DNA from: Synechococcus sp. AG-679-D13
GTDB lineage: Bacteria > Cyanobacteriota > Cyanobacteriia > PCC-6307 > Cyanobiaceae
Assembly: GCA_003210735.1 (NCBI GenBank)
Contig: QCUM01000004.1
Coordinates: 20,375 to 84,374 of the forward strand
Length of the DNA stretch: 64,000 bases
Reading direction: 5' to 3'
Position 1 is the stretch's first letter; every line of letters starts with the position of its first letter. The notes beneath the pieces were generated by a model, which made no database searches, was not told the origin of the DNA, and saw only the letters and a program-made list of their open reading frames with translations. Of the stretch, positions 53,681 through 63,939 are shown piece after piece. Position numbers and translations under genes: made by a program.

Positions 53681-54322
53681 TCATTCAAATGCAGGGTTTT
53701 CGTTGATCCGATCAGCCCCAGGCGAACAAACACGCAAACGGCGGCTTGTGAATGGGTGCGGCAATGCCAGGGCTCGGGCATGGAGCCGCAGCGGGCCACT
53801 GGAATTCAATCCATAGATCGGATCACCCAGGATCGGATGCCCCAGCTGCGCCAGATGGGCTCGGAGTTGGTGGGATCTTCCGGTGATTGGACGCATCCAC
53901 AGTTTTGTGGACAGCTTCAGCAAAGAATGGGTACGCCACAGGGTGACGGCCAGGCGGCCCTCCGGATGGGACCCATAGCGAGGAGGATCACGCTGCAATC
54001 GGGCCAGGCGGTTCTCGATCCGCCCGCTTCCCTCCAGCCGACCCGCCACTTCCGCTTCGTAGAGCTTGTTCACACGGCGCCTGGCGAACAGCTCGCTGCA
54101 CCGCCGCAGACTGTCCTGGCTGCGCGCCAGCAGGATCAAGCCGGAGGTATCACGATCAAGGCGATGCACCAGATGCAGGCCTGGTTCAAGGCTTCGCATC
54201 CGAGTGATCAGGGAGTCCTGCAACTTGGGACCTCGCCCAGGCTGACTCAGAAGCCCGGCGGGTTTGAGCACCACGAGGAGCCATGGATCCCGATACAGAA
54301 CCGTGACCGGGTCATTGATCAA
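53681..54322 (-). CDS. RluA-family pseudouridine synthase
   Basis: 213 residues from TTG at 54322. Modifies uridines in rRNA or tRNA. The RluA core is visible: VLYRDPWLLVVLKPAGLLSQ, HLVHRLDRDTSGLILLARSQ with the catalytic Asp, PITGRSHQLRAHLAQLGHPI, ILGDPIYG. Lacks an N-terminal S4 domain, so it is a short form. Overlaps the HExxH protein gene upstream by 11 bases and probably shares its transcript. Confidence 0.9.
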   Translation of the reverse strand: MINDPVTVLYRDPWLLVVLKPAGLLSQPGRGPKLQDSLITRMRSLEPGLHLVHRLDRDTSGLILLARSQDSLRRCSELFARRRVNKLYEAEVAGRLEGSGRIENRLARLQRDPPRYGSHPEGRLAVTLWRTHSLLKLSTKLWMRPITGRSHQLRAHLAQLGHPILGDPIYGLNSSGPLRLHARALALPHPFTSRRLRVCSPGADRINENPAFE

Positions 54323-54797
54323 GTCGGGATGCGCAGTGCGTGTGGAACAGAGTCACAACCTGATCCGGAGGCAAAGCCTGCACCAGGCGGGCCTCCGCCT
54401 CCACATGGTGCTGACCGCTGTGATACAGATTCAGGTCCTGGAAGGCATCCGGCTGAAGACGTCGTGCCTCATCCATACCGGAACTGAGCAGAGCGGGGGG
54501 GAGCAACGTTCCCCCCTTGCAGGACTGCATCACATGGGCAGCCTCATGGGCAAGCACCACCCAAACCGGCGATGGATCGTCGGGAAGATTGTTCCCGCAG
54601 AGGAGGATTACCTGCCGACCGTCATGAAACGCCCCGAGCAGTCCTGAGGGGCAATCATTCGCCACAAAGGCCTCAACACCTGTGGTCTCAATCAACTGGA
54701 GGAACTCAGCGATGCGGCTCCATGTCGTCGCCTGGACAGGAGACGTCCACCCCAATCCCATCAGCAGAGCCACCAGGCCCCAGGGCAAGCGAGCCAT
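54312..54797 (-). CDS. Exported protein with HExxH metalloprotease-like motif
   Basis: 161 residues. A signal peptide (LVALLMGLGWTSPVQA) precedes a domain with VVLAHEAAHVMQSCKGG, an HEAAH zinc motif, and a downstream helix with Glu (HHVEAEARLVQA) that could supply the third ligand. It may be a small periplasmic or lumenal zinc peptidase, or a binding protein that retains the motif. Four Cys suggest disulfides. Family not named with confidence. Confidence 0.68.
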   Translation of the reverse strand: MARLPWGLVALLMGLGWTSPVQATTWSRIAEFLQLIETTGVEAFVANDCPSGLLGAFHDGRQVILLCGNNLPDDPSPVWVVLAHEAAHVMQSCKGGTLLPPALLSSGMDEARRLQPDAFQDLNLYHSGQHHVEAEARLVQALPPDQVVTLFHTHCASRLDQ

Positions 54798-54876
54798 CCC
54801 GCTGGACCGATCACTACCAACATTGGTTTCAACAGCTCCGGCTGAAGTCGCCGAATAAACGGAACTTCTCCAGATT

Positions 54877-55185
54877 TCATCGGTCTAGTTCCCGCTCAAC
54901 ACTGGCCACCTTCTCCTGAAAATTCTGGCGTCGATCGGTGCGCGTATTGAGCTTCAACGTGGTGTAAACCCGCGGTACACCCATGTTGTGCAAAGCGTCG
55001 TGGCAGGCGCGCACGCAAGCCATCACCTCATCCCAGGGCCCTTCGATCGCCGTGCCGTTCGGACCAAGCTCGTGATCCAGGCCGGCTGACTCAATCACCC
55101 GCTTACAGGTGGCGATGTAGGGCGATAAGTGAACCCCAACACCGATCGGAACCACACAGAGATCAACGCTCAACCACCGCTCCAT
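54877..55185 (-). CDS. MTH1187-family thiamine-binding protein
   Basis: 102 residues from ATG at 55185 (MERWLSVDLCVVPIG). The family pattern is clear: VDLCVVPIGVGVHLSPYIATC, HELGPNGTAIEGPWDEVMAC, GVPRVYTTLKLNTRTDR. Members of this YqgV/MTH1187 family bind thiamine or related ligands as small ferredoxin-fold oligomers. The open frame extends to 55359 but that part overlaps the divergent gene and is not family-like. Confidence 0.85.
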   Translation of the reverse strand: MERWLSVDLCVVPIGVGVHLSPYIATCKRVIESAGLDHELGPNGTAIEGPWDEVMACVRACHDALHNMGVPRVYTTLKLNTRTDRRQNFQEKVASVERELDR

Positions 55186-55239
55186 TTCTTCCGCCTGGAC
55201 GCAACACAGGCCATCATCGTGGAAATAGAAAGCACCGAT

Positions 55240-55692
55240 ATGACACAGGGGACGAGCCAACGGTTGATGGAGGCCTACGAAGCACTGATGAGCCGCGCAC
55301 CCGGAGCTGCTTTCCATCGAGCCCGCGGGCTTTACTTCAACAAATACCCATTGCACCAAGGCGAGAGTGAACCAGACCTGCGGCTTTACGTGGTTGACGA
55401 ACAGTTGGAGGAAACAATTCAGCCTGCAGAAGATGGGAATGCCTCACACCGACTGGTCACACTCACCTCACGGCCGGGAGCCCTGGCGATCGTTCACTGG
55501 CAACGGGCCGATGCCCCGACGGCTGAGCAGGTCAATACCTATCTCTCTGTGACCTGGGGACTGGATCCCGAACGGCTCAACCAGCAGCCGCTTGAGCAGC
55601 CATGGTTTCGTGATGGAGGGCACCAGATCCGCCTGACAGCCCCTGCAGATCTGATCTGGCGGAAATCAAGTTTATTAACTCTGCCGGAATGA
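55240..55692 (+). CDS. Hypothetical protein
   Basis: 150 residues from ATG at 55240 (MTQGTSQRLMEAYEALMSRA); the open frame reaches back to 55129 but overlaps the thiamine-binding gene antisense. Soluble alpha-beta composition (LRLYVVDEQLEETIQ; RPGALAIVHWQRADAPTAEQ). Coupled to the next gene by an ATGA overlap. Family unknown. Confidence 0.6.
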   Translation: MTQGTSQRLMEAYEALMSRAPGAAFHRARGLYFNKYPLHQGESEPDLRLYVVDEQLEETIQPAEDGNASHRLVTLTSRPGALAIVHWQRADAPTAEQVNTYLSVTWGLDPERLNQQPLEQPWFRDGGHQIRLTAPADLIWRKSSLLTLPE

Positions 55693-55979
55693 AAACCGAA
55701 GGTTTTCCAAACAGCTTTCCTCCTGCCGGACTGGGACCGCTAGGTCTGAATCAGAGATCTGTGCAGTCGATGTTCACCAAGTACGCCGAGCGCTACGTGC
55801 TGCGCACACCATCCGCCGGAAAGTACCTGGGTGTGAATAGCCATGACGCCAAGATCCGCGTCTCCGACACGCCGGACAACGCCTGGATTTTCCACACCCA
55901 TGACGGTGCAGTCACCCACGCGCTCTGGATCGGTGAGGTGCATGGTGAAACACCGGATGTGGTGAAGCTGGATCGGTGA
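55689..55979 (+). CDS. Hypothetical protein
   Basis: 96 residues; ATG overlaps the preceding stop (ATGA). Contains a compact patch AGKYLGVNSHDAKIRVSDTP and AWIFHTHDGAVTHALWIGEV with several His. Soluble, no membrane helix. I do not recognise it. It converges on the ABC permease gene. Confidence 0.58.
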   Translation: MKTEGFPNSFPPAGLGPLGLNQRSVQSMFTKYAERYVLRTPSAGKYLGVNSHDAKIRVSDTPDNAWIFHTHDGAVTHALWIGEVHGETPDVVKLDR

Positions 55980-55985
55980 ACGACT

Positions 55986-56810
55986 TCACCCCTTCACGGC
56001 ATCACTGGTGGAACTGGGCAGGATGAACTTCTGCAGCAAAACAAACAGCAGCAGCACCGGAAGAATCGAGACCACTGATCCTGCCGCCACCACCCGCCAG
56101 TCGAGTGAAAAACTGCTGGACAGCTGCTGAAGCCCCAATGGCAGGGTGTAGAGCGCAGGATCATCCAGGATGACCAGCGGCCAGAGGAAATCACTCCAGG
56201 TGCCGATGAACACAAACATCGCCAGGGTGATCAGATCCGCCCGCGCGGCTGGAATCATCACGTTCCACCACTCCCCCAGGCGGCTGCAGCCATCGATGCG
56301 CGCCGCTTCCTCAAGATCCTTGGGAACACCCAGGAAGCTCTGACGCAACAGATACAGGCCAAAGGCTGTCGCCGCCTGGGGAATCACCAAGGCCATCAGC
56401 GTGTTGCGTAATCCCAGCTGCACCATCAGCAGGTAAAGCGGAATCATGACCACCTGAAAGGGAATCAGGATCGTGGCCACCACCAGACCGAGCACCAAAC
56501 CCCGTCCGGCAAAGCGCATCCGCGCCAGGGGGTAGGCAGCCAGGGAGCAGAACAACAGGTTGGCCGCCACCGCGAGGGCGCTGACCACCGTGCTGTTGAG
56601 CAAATAGGTGGTCAGGGGACTGTCCCGGAACAGACGCGCATAGGCATCCAAGCTCGGAGATGCCGGCAGCAGCGCTGGCGGACTGCTGAAGATGTTCTCC
56701 GCCGGCCCCTTCAAGGAGGTGCTCACCAGCCATAAGAGCGGTGCAAGCACCAGCAACGCCAGCAGGATCAACAGCACCAGCTGAAGAACTCGGGGGGCGA
56801 GTTGGCGCAT
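55986..56810 (-). CDS. Carbohydrate ABC transporter permease (MalG/GgtD-like)
   Basis: 274 residues, six membrane helices. The permease-specific EAA loop is intact: EEAARIDGCSRLGEWWNVMIPAARADL, where the ATPase docks. It belongs to the second permease type of sugar importers (MalG, UgpE, GgtD). In marine Synechococcus a glucosylglycerol/osmolyte importer is plausible, but partner subunits are outside the window, so the substrate is inference. Upstream and near leuA. Confidence 0.85.
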   Translation of the reverse strand: MRQLAPRVLQLVLLILLALLVLAPLLWLVSTSLKGPAENIFSSPPALLPASPSLDAYARLFRDSPLTTYLLNSTVVSALAVAANLLFCSLAAYPLARMRFAGRGLVLGLVVATILIPFQVVMIPLYLLMVQLGLRNTLMALVIPQAATAFGLYLLRQSFLGVPKDLEEAARIDGCSRLGEWWNVMIPAARADLITLAMFVFIGTWSDFLWPLVILDDPALYTLPLGLQQLSSSFSLDWRVVAAGSVVSILPVLLLFVLLQKFILPSSTSDAVKG

Positions 56811-56838
56811 GCCGTTCGTTTGAAGGGATCAGTTGGAC

Positions 56839-58443
56839 CTACAGCACAACAGGATCCATCTGCGGATGCAATGACTGATGCTGCTCAGCGGCGACGAGGC
56901 GGTTCAGCGCATTGATGAACGCCATGGCGGCGGCCACCACCACATCCGTATCTGCCGCGTGGCCTGAGTAGAGCGAGTCATGACGTCGCAGCCGGATGGT
57001 CACCTCGCCCATGGCATCGATGCCCTCCGTGACGGACTTCACAGAAAATTCAATCAACTCATTGGGAACACCAGCCAGTTGATTGAGAGCCCGACAGACA
57101 GCATCAACAGGGCCTGTCCCGACAGCTGAAACCGTGCGTTCGGCCCCGTCGTCCTCCGTGAGCGTAACCGTGGCAGTGGGTTTGAGACTGCTGCCGCAGC
57201 TCACCTGCACCAGCTTCAGCTGGAAACGGGACTCGGGTTGCTGCACCTGCTCACTCACAATCGCTTCCAGATCACGGTCGGTGATTTCCCGTTTGCGATC
57301 GGCCAGATCCTTGAAGCGCGCAAAAGCCTCATCGAGATCCTCCCGGGTGAGGTCATAGCCGAGTTCCTCGAGCCGAGCCCTGACGGCACTGCGACCGCTG
57401 AGTTTGCCCAGGGAGATGCGGTTATCGCTCAGACCAACGGTCTTGGCGTCGATGATTTCGTAGGTCAGGCGGTTCTTGAGAACACCGTCCTGATGGATAC
57501 CCGACTCATGGGCGAAGGCATTCGCGCCAACAATCGCCTTGTTGGGCTGCACCACCATGCCAGTGAGATTGGAGACCAGTCGTGAGGTTTTGGTGATCTC
57601 CTCAGTGCGAACTGCAGTCAGCGGCGTTGGGCTGTCCTCAGGGCGCCCAAGGAAACTGTTGAAGTAGCGACGGCGCACATGCAGCGCCATCACTAGTTCC
57701 TCCAAGGACGCATTGCCGGCCCGCTCTCCGATGCCATTGATGGTGCACTCAAGCTGACGGGCCCCGTTCTTCACGGATTCCAGGAAGTTGGCCACGGCCA
57801 AGCCGAGATCGTTATGGCCATGCACCGAAATCACCGCCTCGGCGATGTTGGGCACATGTTCATTGATGCCAGCAATCAGATTGCCGAATTCAACCGGCGT
57901 CGTGTAGCCGACAGTGTCTGGAATGTTGATGGTGGTGGCCCCCGCTCGGATGGCGGCCTCAATTACCTCGTAAAGGAACTCAGGGTCACTGCGACCGGCG
58001 TCTTCGCAGGAAAATTCAACGTCCTCCACCAAAGACCGGGCGTAGCCGACCATGTCTGGAACGATTGCCAACACCTCGGAACGGCTCTTGCGCAGCTTGT
58101 GTTCGAGATGGATATCGCTGGTGGCGATGAAGGTATGAACACGATGACGAGGCGCTGGAGCGACCGCATCCGCACAAGCCTTGATGTCCTTCTCAGACGC
58201 ACGAGCCAGACCACAGATGATGGGTCCGTTCTCTCCTCCCACCTGCTGGGCGATGCGCTGCACCGCGGCGAAGTCGCCCTGGCTGGCAAATGGGAACCCC
58301 GCCTCGATCACGTCCACACCGAGCCGAGCCAGCTGCTGGGCAATGGCAAGCTTCTCCTCCAGGTTGAGGCTTGCCCCTGGAGACTGTTCACCATCCCTGA
58401 GTGTGGTGTCGAAAATCAGGACGCGACCTGGATCCTTGGCCAT
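56839..58443 (-). CDS. leuA: 2-isopropylmalate synthase
   Basis: 534 residues. Condenses acetyl-CoA and 2-oxoisovalerate, the first committed leucine step. The HMGL-like barrel shows [52 protein letters not shown], and the C-terminal leucine-sensing allosteric domain follows (about residues 390-520), suggesting feedback control. ATG start is clear. Confidence 0.96.
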   Translation of the reverse strand: MAKDPGRVLIFDTTLRDGEQSPGASLNLEEKLAIAQQLARLGVDVIEAGFPFASQGDFAAVQRIAQQVGGENGPIICGLARASEKDIKACADAVAPAPRHRVHTFIATSDIHLEHKLRKSRSEVLAIVPDMVGYARSLVEDVEFSCEDAGRSDPEFLYEVIEAAIRAGATTINIPDTVGYTTPVEFGNLIAGINEHVPNIAEAVISVHGHNDLGLAVANFLESVKNGARQLECTINGIGERAGNASLEELVMALHVRRRYFNSFLGRPEDSPTPLTAVRTEEITKTSRLVSNLTGMVVQPNKAIVGANAFAHESGIHQDGVLKNRLTYEIIDAKTVGLSDNRISLGKLSGRSAVRARLEELGYDLTREDLDEAFARFKDLADRKREITDRDLEAIVSEQVQQPESRFQLKLVQVSCGSSLKPTATVTLTEDDGAERTVSAVGTGPVDAVCRALNQLAGVPNELIEFSVKSVTEGIDAMGEVTIRLRRHDSLYSGHAADTDVVVAAAMAFINALNRLVAAEQHQSLHPQMDPVVL

Positions 58444-58556
58444 AACGACGCTGTGTCGGCGGGCTTAGTCGGAATGACTATGAGTTGACTTAGTCTAGTT
58501 CAGGCGTAAGAGCTGCAAATCGGATTACATTCAGCTCTCCTTTGGGTGATCGGCCT

Positions 58557-60125
58557 GTGAGCCAAGGAGCGGTCGCCCTTGTTCTGCACGCTCACCTGCC
58601 CTATGTGCGATCGGCACAACCGGGCTCGCTGGAGGAGGACTGGTTTTTCCAGGCCTTGATCGAGTGCTACCTCCCCCTGCTTGAGTGTCTTGAAGACGCT
58701 GCTGCAGACCCGAACAGATCGCCGAAGATCACGATCGGGCTCTCGCCAACCCTGCTGTCGCTTCTTTCGGATGCTGATCTGAAGCAGCGCTTTCCTGCCT
58801 GGATCCAATCGCGACTGGACCTGCTGCCGAAAGCGGATCCCCGGTTGCGCGACGCCGTGGACCACCTGGCGATCACCATGCAGCGTCATCTGCAGGCTTG
58901 GAAAACCTGCGACGCAGATCTGATCGGACGGTTTGCAGCCCTGCAACGCCTTGAAGTCGTCGATCTGCTCACCTGCGGAGCAACGCACGGCTACCTCCCG
59001 TTGTTGCGGCAGCATCCGGAAGCAGTGAGGGGGCAACTCCGCACCGCTGTGCGTGAACATCAGCGACTCATCGGCGAGCGACCACTCGGCATCTGGTTGC
59101 CGGAATGCGCCTACTACGAGGGCCTGGACCAGTGGATGCGTGATGCAGGCCTGCGCTACGCGGTGCTGGATGGCCATGGCTTGCTGCATGCCCGGCCTAG
59201 GCCGCGCTATGGGGTCTATGCCCCGATCTGCAGCCGCAATGGCGTTGCCTTCTTCGGTCGGGACAGCGAGGCCACCCTGCCAGTCTGGTCAGCGCGGGAC
59301 GGTTATCCAGGTCATCCTTCCTACCGGGAATTTCACAGGGATCTGGGCTGGGATCTGCCTGTGGAGGACCTGCAGCCGCTGGGGTTGGAGCAGCCAAGAC
59401 CCCTTGGCCTCAAACTGCACGCCGTCACCAATCACAGTGCTCCCCTCGAAGCAAAGCAGCCCTACAGCCCTGAGGTCGCCGCTGAACAGGTGCGTCTCCA
59501 TGCCGGTCACTACCTGCAGGGACGTCGAATCCAGCTGGAGCAACTGAAACAGACCATGGTGGCCGACCCTCTGCTGGTGGCTCCGTTCGATGCTGAACTG
59601 TTCGGTCACTGGTGGTTCGAAGGACCGGCCTTTCTGACTGAACTGTTTCGCCAAGCACCCGACCAGGGAGTCGCCTTTACCCGACTGCGGGATGTGCTGA
59701 ACCAAGCAGGCCAGCTTCAGTTGTGTGACCCCTGCCCCTCGAGCTGGGGACAGGGTGGCTTTCACAACTACTGGCTCAACGACACGAACGCCTGGATCGT
59801 TCCGGAGTGGGAAAGGGCCAGCGCTGCCATGGTGGATCGCTGCAGCCGAGGAGTCGGCAGGGAAAGGGATCTTGAGCTGTTGCAGCAAGCCGCCCGTGAA
59901 CTGCTGCTGGCCCAGTCATCCGATTGGAGCTTCATTCTTCGCGCCGGAACCACCACAGAACTCGCGCGGGAGCGGGTCAAACGACACCTCGGACGGTTCT
60001 GGCTCTTGATCCAGGCCATCGAAACGGGTGATGAACTGCCAGACAATTGGATGAAAGACGTGCAGCAGGACGACCGTCTCTTCCCCCTGATTCAGCCTTT
60101 GGACTGGGCCCAGGTCGGCAGCTGA
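58557..60125 (+). CDS. Glycoside hydrolase family 57 / DUF1957 protein
   Basis: 522 residues from GTG at 58557 (open to a TTG at 58542). The GH57 barrel shows LVLHAHLPYVR, GLSPTLLSLLSD, GATHGYLPLL, GIWLPECAYYEG (catalytic Glu region), then PFDAELFGHWWFEGP with the catalytic Asp, and a C-terminal DUF1957-like helical domain (LNDTNAWIVPEW). Cyanobacterial members are considered 1,4-alpha-glucan branching-type enzymes; the exact activity is inference. Converges on crtL with 34 bases overlap. Confidence 0.88.
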   Translation: MSQGAVALVLHAHLPYVRSAQPGSLEEDWFFQALIECYLPLLECLEDAAADPNRSPKITIGLSPTLLSLLSDADLKQRFPAWIQSRLDLLPKADPRLRDAVDHLAITMQRHLQAWKTCDADLIGRFAALQRLEVVDLLTCGATHGYLPLLRQHPEAVRGQLRTAVREHQRLIGERPLGIWLPECAYYEGLDQWMRDAGLRYAVLDGHGLLHARPRPRYGVYAPICSRNGVAFFGRDSEATLPVWSARDGYPGHPSYREFHRDLGWDLPVEDLQPLGLEQPRPLGLKLHAVTNHSAPLEAKQPYSPEVAAEQVRLHAGHYLQGRRIQLEQLKQTMVADPLLVAPFDAELFGHWWFEGPAFLTELFRQAPDQGVAFTRLRDVLNQAGQLQLCDPCPSSWGQGGFHNYWLNDTNAWIVPEWERASAAMVDRCSRGVGRERDLELLQQAARELLLAQSSDWSFILRAGTTTELARERVKRHLGRFWLLIQAIETGDELPDNWMKDVQQDDRLFPLIQPLDWAQVGS

Positions 60126-61345
60126 CCCTCAGGAGCACCCAGCACAAGCCCGCGCCGCAACTCCCAGGGCGACAGAGCAAACAAGTGCAGCATCACGGCC
60201 ATCAGTCGAGACAGTGGAAGGGTGTTGGTCAAAAACCCGAACCAATCCTCCTGAGGCAATGAAAAAAAGGTGGCGAAATGAGTACGCAACAGAGATTCGT
60301 TGAACCCCATCAACCGCCCAAGGCCGAACTGATACAGCTGATGGCGAAGCACCAGTTCCAGAGGCCAGAGGGCCTGCCATCCGCAGCGGGCCAATGCGGC
60401 GGATCCAAGCTCACGGTTCTTCAGACAGTCCGCAATGGCTCTGGCAAGACCAGGGCCACGCCGCAGCAACGACCCAACCATGTATCCGGAGGCCGGATGA
60501 ACCATGCTTGCTGAACCACCGAAGGCCAGCACCGGCTGGCTTCGATCCGGCAAAGGCAGATTCATCGGGAAGAGACAGAACTCTTCGTGGATCAACTCAG
60601 TGATCTCCACGCCGCGCTTTTCGAGACGTTGCCTCAACCGCTGCTTGAGCACGTCGTAGGGAACACCGGGGGCCAGTGCGAGTGAGGTCTCCTCCACAAA
60701 GAACACCCCATCGCCAAGATCCATGGCATAGAGGAACGTTGGGGGTTCGCTGCGCTGCTCTGCACTGAGGTGGTCACAGCGGTAGTCCATCAAGACGAAT
60801 CGACCTGCCTCGATCGGGTTGCGTGAAAAACGCCCCACCACTCCATAGGCGGCCTGACCGGCCACAGGTCCCTGATCCGGCCTTGTGATGTGGGGAGAGC
60901 GGGAGCCGGTTGCATCGATCACCAACCGAGCCTGCAACGTCATTCCCGATCCGCAGGTCACGCTGGTGTGCAGCGAGCCCACATCGACGCGCTCGGCGGT
61001 GTCTTGATGCCAGCGCACTCCTTGGGCACGGGCCAGCCAGTGCTGTTGCAGTGCGTCCCGATCAAACAAGCCGTAATCGATGCCGTGGGCCGAGGTCTGA
61101 TCCTGAGCCGCGTCTCCACCGGAACCGAAATAGCTCACGGTGTCATTCCAGCGATGCTCCAACAAATGCTCAAGGCCAAGGGCTCTCAGCTCTTCGGCCC
61201 AGACGCCATAAGTGTTCGGCCAGGGAGCATCCACCGGTTGTGGTGCAATCCCAGCGACATCAACGCCGGAGTGGTTCAACTCTGAGGCGATGCAGAGGGC
61301 AGCTGGCCCGCCCCCTAGCACCAGCACATCAACAACATCCGCCAA
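60092..61345 (-). CDS. crtL: Lycopene beta-cyclase (CrtL-type)
   Basis: 417 residues from TTG at 61345. Cyclises lycopene to beta-carotene in the membrane. Dinucleotide-binding VLVLGGGPAALCIASEL, PNTYGVWAEEL, GLFDRDALQQHW, VIDATGSRSP, RFVLMDYRCDHL and FFVEETSLA are typical of plant/cyanobacterial CrtL. The C-terminal motif FGGSASMVHPASGYMV is present. Two bases downstream of gyrA on the same strand, so likely co-transcribed. Confidence 0.92.
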   Translation of the reverse strand: MADVVDVLVLGGGPAALCIASELNHSGVDVAGIAPQPVDAPWPNTYGVWAEELRALGLEHLLEHRWNDTVSYFGSGGDAAQDQTSAHGIDYGLFDRDALQQHWLARAQGVRWHQDTAERVDVGSLHTSVTCGSGMTLQARLVIDATGSRSPHITRPDQGPVAGQAAYGVVGRFSRNPIEAGRFVLMDYRCDHLSAEQRSEPPTFLYAMDLGDGVFFVEETSLALAPGVPYDVLKQRLRQRLEKRGVEITELIHEEFCLFPMNLPLPDRSQPVLAFGGSASMVHPASGYMVGSLLRRGPGLARAIADCLKNRELGSAALARCGWQALWPLELVLRHQLYQFGLGRLMGFNESLLRTHFATFFSLPQEDWFGFLTNTLPLSRLMAVMLHLFALSPWELRRGLVLGAPEGQLPTWAQSKG

Positions 61346-61347
61346 CG

Positions 61348-63939
61348 TCAGCCGTCCTGCTCGACCAAATCAGCGTCTTCGTCCGTGTTGTCATCTTCAG
61401 CTTCCGGTGGCACCAGAACCACCTTCAGCAGACGATCGCCTTTATCGAGCTTCTGCAAACGCACACCGGTGGCCGCACGGGATTGCTGTGGAATGGCATC
61501 CGCGCTGGTACGCACAATCACGCCCCTTTCGCTCACCAGCAGCAGTTCCTCACCCGCTCCAAGCACCTGCAGACCGACAAGTTCATCGGCATCTGTGCGG
61601 AATTTCATCGCTCGCAGCCCCATCCCCGCTCGCTTCTGCAAGCGGAACTGGGTTACAGGAACACGCTTGCCCAAGCCTGCGGCCGAAGCCACGAGCACCC
61701 AGGGCCCTTCACTGGCCTCCTCTGTTTCATCATCGTCGTCAGCACTGGCTGCGACCTGATCGGCGAGTTCCACCGGAAGCACATCCATGCTCACCAACGC
61801 ATCACCAGCGCGAAGGTTCATCGAGCGCACACCACGGGCCGTGCGACCCAGCGGGCGGAGTTCCTCATCGCTGAGACGGAAGTGGATCGTCATGCCGGCC
61901 TTGGAGGCGATCAACACGCTGTCCCCAGGGACCGCAAGACGAACCCAGGTCAGGGCATCTCCCTCCTCCAGATTGATCGCGATCAGGCCGTTGGAACGGA
62001 TGTTGCTGAAGGCTGACAGGCGGGTGCGCTTGATGAAACCACCGCTCGTGAGCATCAGCAGATCGGTGTCGTCATTGAATTCCGAAACCGGGATCAACGA
62101 CGTGATCGCCTCCTCCCTGGGAATGGGAAGCAGCTGAACAACCGGGGTCCCCTTGGCCGCGCGGCTGCACTGCGGCACGCGGTATGCCGGCAAGGCATAA
62201 GACACTCCGCGGTCACTAAACAGCAACAGGGTGTCGTGGTCGTTGCAGCTGATGAAGAGCTTCACCGCATCTTCACCCTGGCTGCGCGTTCCGGCCTTAC
62301 CCCGCGTTCCACGACTGGTTGCCTCAAATTCACTCACCGGCATTCGCTTGAGATAGCCGGTTTCCGTGAGCAGCACGCAGGAACGCTCGTTGGCAATCAG
62401 GTCGATGTCGGAGAGGCCGCCGCCAAGATCGAGAATCTCCGTGCGGCGAGGGGTTGGATACCTCTCACGAAGCTGACCAAGCTCATCCTGGATAATTCCG
62501 AGAACCCGCTCACGTCGACCAAGGATGTCCTTGTAGTCAGCAATCTTGGCGACCAGATCCTCATGCTCCAAGCGGATCTTGTCGGCCTCCAACGCTGTCA
62601 GGCGGCGCAGTTGCATCTGCAGGATGGCGTCGGCCTGGATATCCGTGAGGCCATGGCGTTCCTGCAGTTGCAGCCTTGCCGTTGCGGTGTCGGGTGCCGC
62701 TCGGATCAGGGCAATGATCGGATCCAGCTGATCCAGAGCCAGCAACAGGCCCAAAAGGATGTGATCGCGCTCTTCGGCCTTGCGAAGCAGATAGCGGGTG
62801 CGGCGCTCGATCGTCTCGATTCGGAAGTCGAGAAACACCTCGAGCATCTTGCGCAACGTGAGCAGGACCGGCTCCCCGTTCACCAGCGCAAGCATGTATG
62901 CACTGAAATTGCTCTGGACTGGCGTCAGCTTGAAGAGGTTGTTCATAACAACCTGCGGATAAGCATCTCGGCGCAGCTCCACCACGATGCGCATCCCATC
63001 GCGATCGCTTTCATCCCTGATATCTGAGATTCCTTCGAGCTTTTTGTCATTCACAAGCTCGGCGATGCGCTCAATCAGAGCGGCTTTGTTGGTCTGATAA
63101 GGGAGTTCCGTGATGATCACGGCATCCCGATCTGGGCGTCCAGGCGCCTCAATTGTTTCGATCGAAGCAACGCCACGCATGGTGACCGAACCGCGGCCAC
63201 CCAGATAGGTTTCACGGATGCCATCACGACCGAGGATCTGCCCTCCCGTCGGGAAATCTGGGCCTGGGATCAAGCGGAGCAGCTCCTGATCCGTGATGTC
63301 GGGGTTGCTGATCAGTGCCAGCAAACCATCAATGAGCTCGTTGAGATTGTGGGGAGGAATGTTGGTCGCCATTCCCACAGCGATGCCCGCAGAACCATTC
63401 AGCAGCAGCTGAGGAATCCGCGCAGGCAACACCGTTGGTTCCTGCTGAGAGCCATCGAAGTTGTCGGCGTAATCAACGGTTTCTGCCTCGATGTCTTCAA
63501 GGAGGCTGTCGGTGGTGAGAGCCTTAAGCCGCGATTCGGTGTATCGCATGGCCGCTGGCGGGTCGTTATCCACCGAACCGAAATTGCCGTGCCCGTCAAT
63601 CAGAGGCATCGACATCGAAAAATCCTGGGCCATCCGCACCAGGGCGTCGTACACAGCGGTGTCGCCGTGGGGATGATATTTGCCCAGAACTTCACCCACC
63701 ACACGGGCACACTTGCGGTATGGGCGGTCGCTGGTAAGTCCCAGCTCGTACATCGCATAAAGAATGCGGCGATGCACCGGTTTGAGACCATCGCGGGCAT
63801 CGGGCAAAGCCCGACCCACAATCACGCTCATCGCGTACTCCAAATAGGAGCGCGACATCTCGTTGCGCAGATCCGTCTGAATGATCCGATCGTCGGAATC
63901 GCCGGGACCGCCGCGGCCAGGCCCCACAGAATCCGCCAT
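61348..63939 (-). CDS. gyrA: DNA gyrase subunit A
   Basis: 863 residues. Type II topoisomerase subunit that cuts and rejoins DNA. The active-site Tyr is Tyr133 in [10 protein letters not shown]; the quinolone-determining region reads [19 protein letters not shown], with Thr at the position of E. coli Ser83. The C-terminal beta-pinwheel repeats ([29 protein letters not shown]) and the GyrA box-like region are present, then an acidic tail. ATG ([11 protein letters not shown]) is clear. It is followed by crtL. Confidence 0.97.
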   Translation of the reverse strand: MADSVGPGRGGPGDSDDRIIQTDLRNEMSRSYLEYAMSVIVGRALPDARDGLKPVHRRILYAMYELGLTSDRPYRKCARVVGEVLGKYHPHGDTAVYDALVRMAQDFSMSMPLIDGHGNFGSVDNDPPAAMRYTESRLKALTTDSLLEDIEAETVDYADNFDGSQQEPTVLPARIPQLLLNGSAGIAVGMATNIPPHNLNELIDGLLALISNPDITDQELLRLIPGPDFPTGGQILGRDGIRETYLGGRGSVTMRGVASIETIEAPGRPDRDAVIITELPYQTNKAALIERIAELVNDKKLEGISDIRDESDRDGMRIVVELRRDAYPQVVMNNLFKLTPVQSNFSAYMLALVNGEPVLLTLRKMLEVFLDFRIETIERRTRYLLRKAEERDHILLGLLLALDQLDPIIALIRAAPDTATARLQLQERHGLTDIQADAILQMQLRRLTALEADKIRLEHEDLVAKIADYKDILGRRERVLGIIQDELGQLRERYPTPRRTEILDLGGGLSDIDLIANERSCVLLTETGYLKRMPVSEFEATSRGTRGKAGTRSQGEDAVKLFISCNDHDTLLLFSDRGVSYALPAYRVPQCSRAAKGTPVVQLLPIPREEAITSLIPVSEFNDDTDLLMLTSGGFIKRTRLSAFSNIRSNGLIAINLEEGDALTWVRLAVPGDSVLIASKAGMTIHFRLSDEELRPLGRTARGVRSMNLRAGDALVSMDVLPVELADQVAASADDDDETEEASEGPWVLVASAAGLGKRVPVTQFRLQKRAGMGLRAMKFRTDADELVGLQVLGAGEELLLVSERGVIVRTSADAIPQQSRAATGVRLQKLDKGDRLLKVVLVPPEAEDDNTDEDADLVEQDG

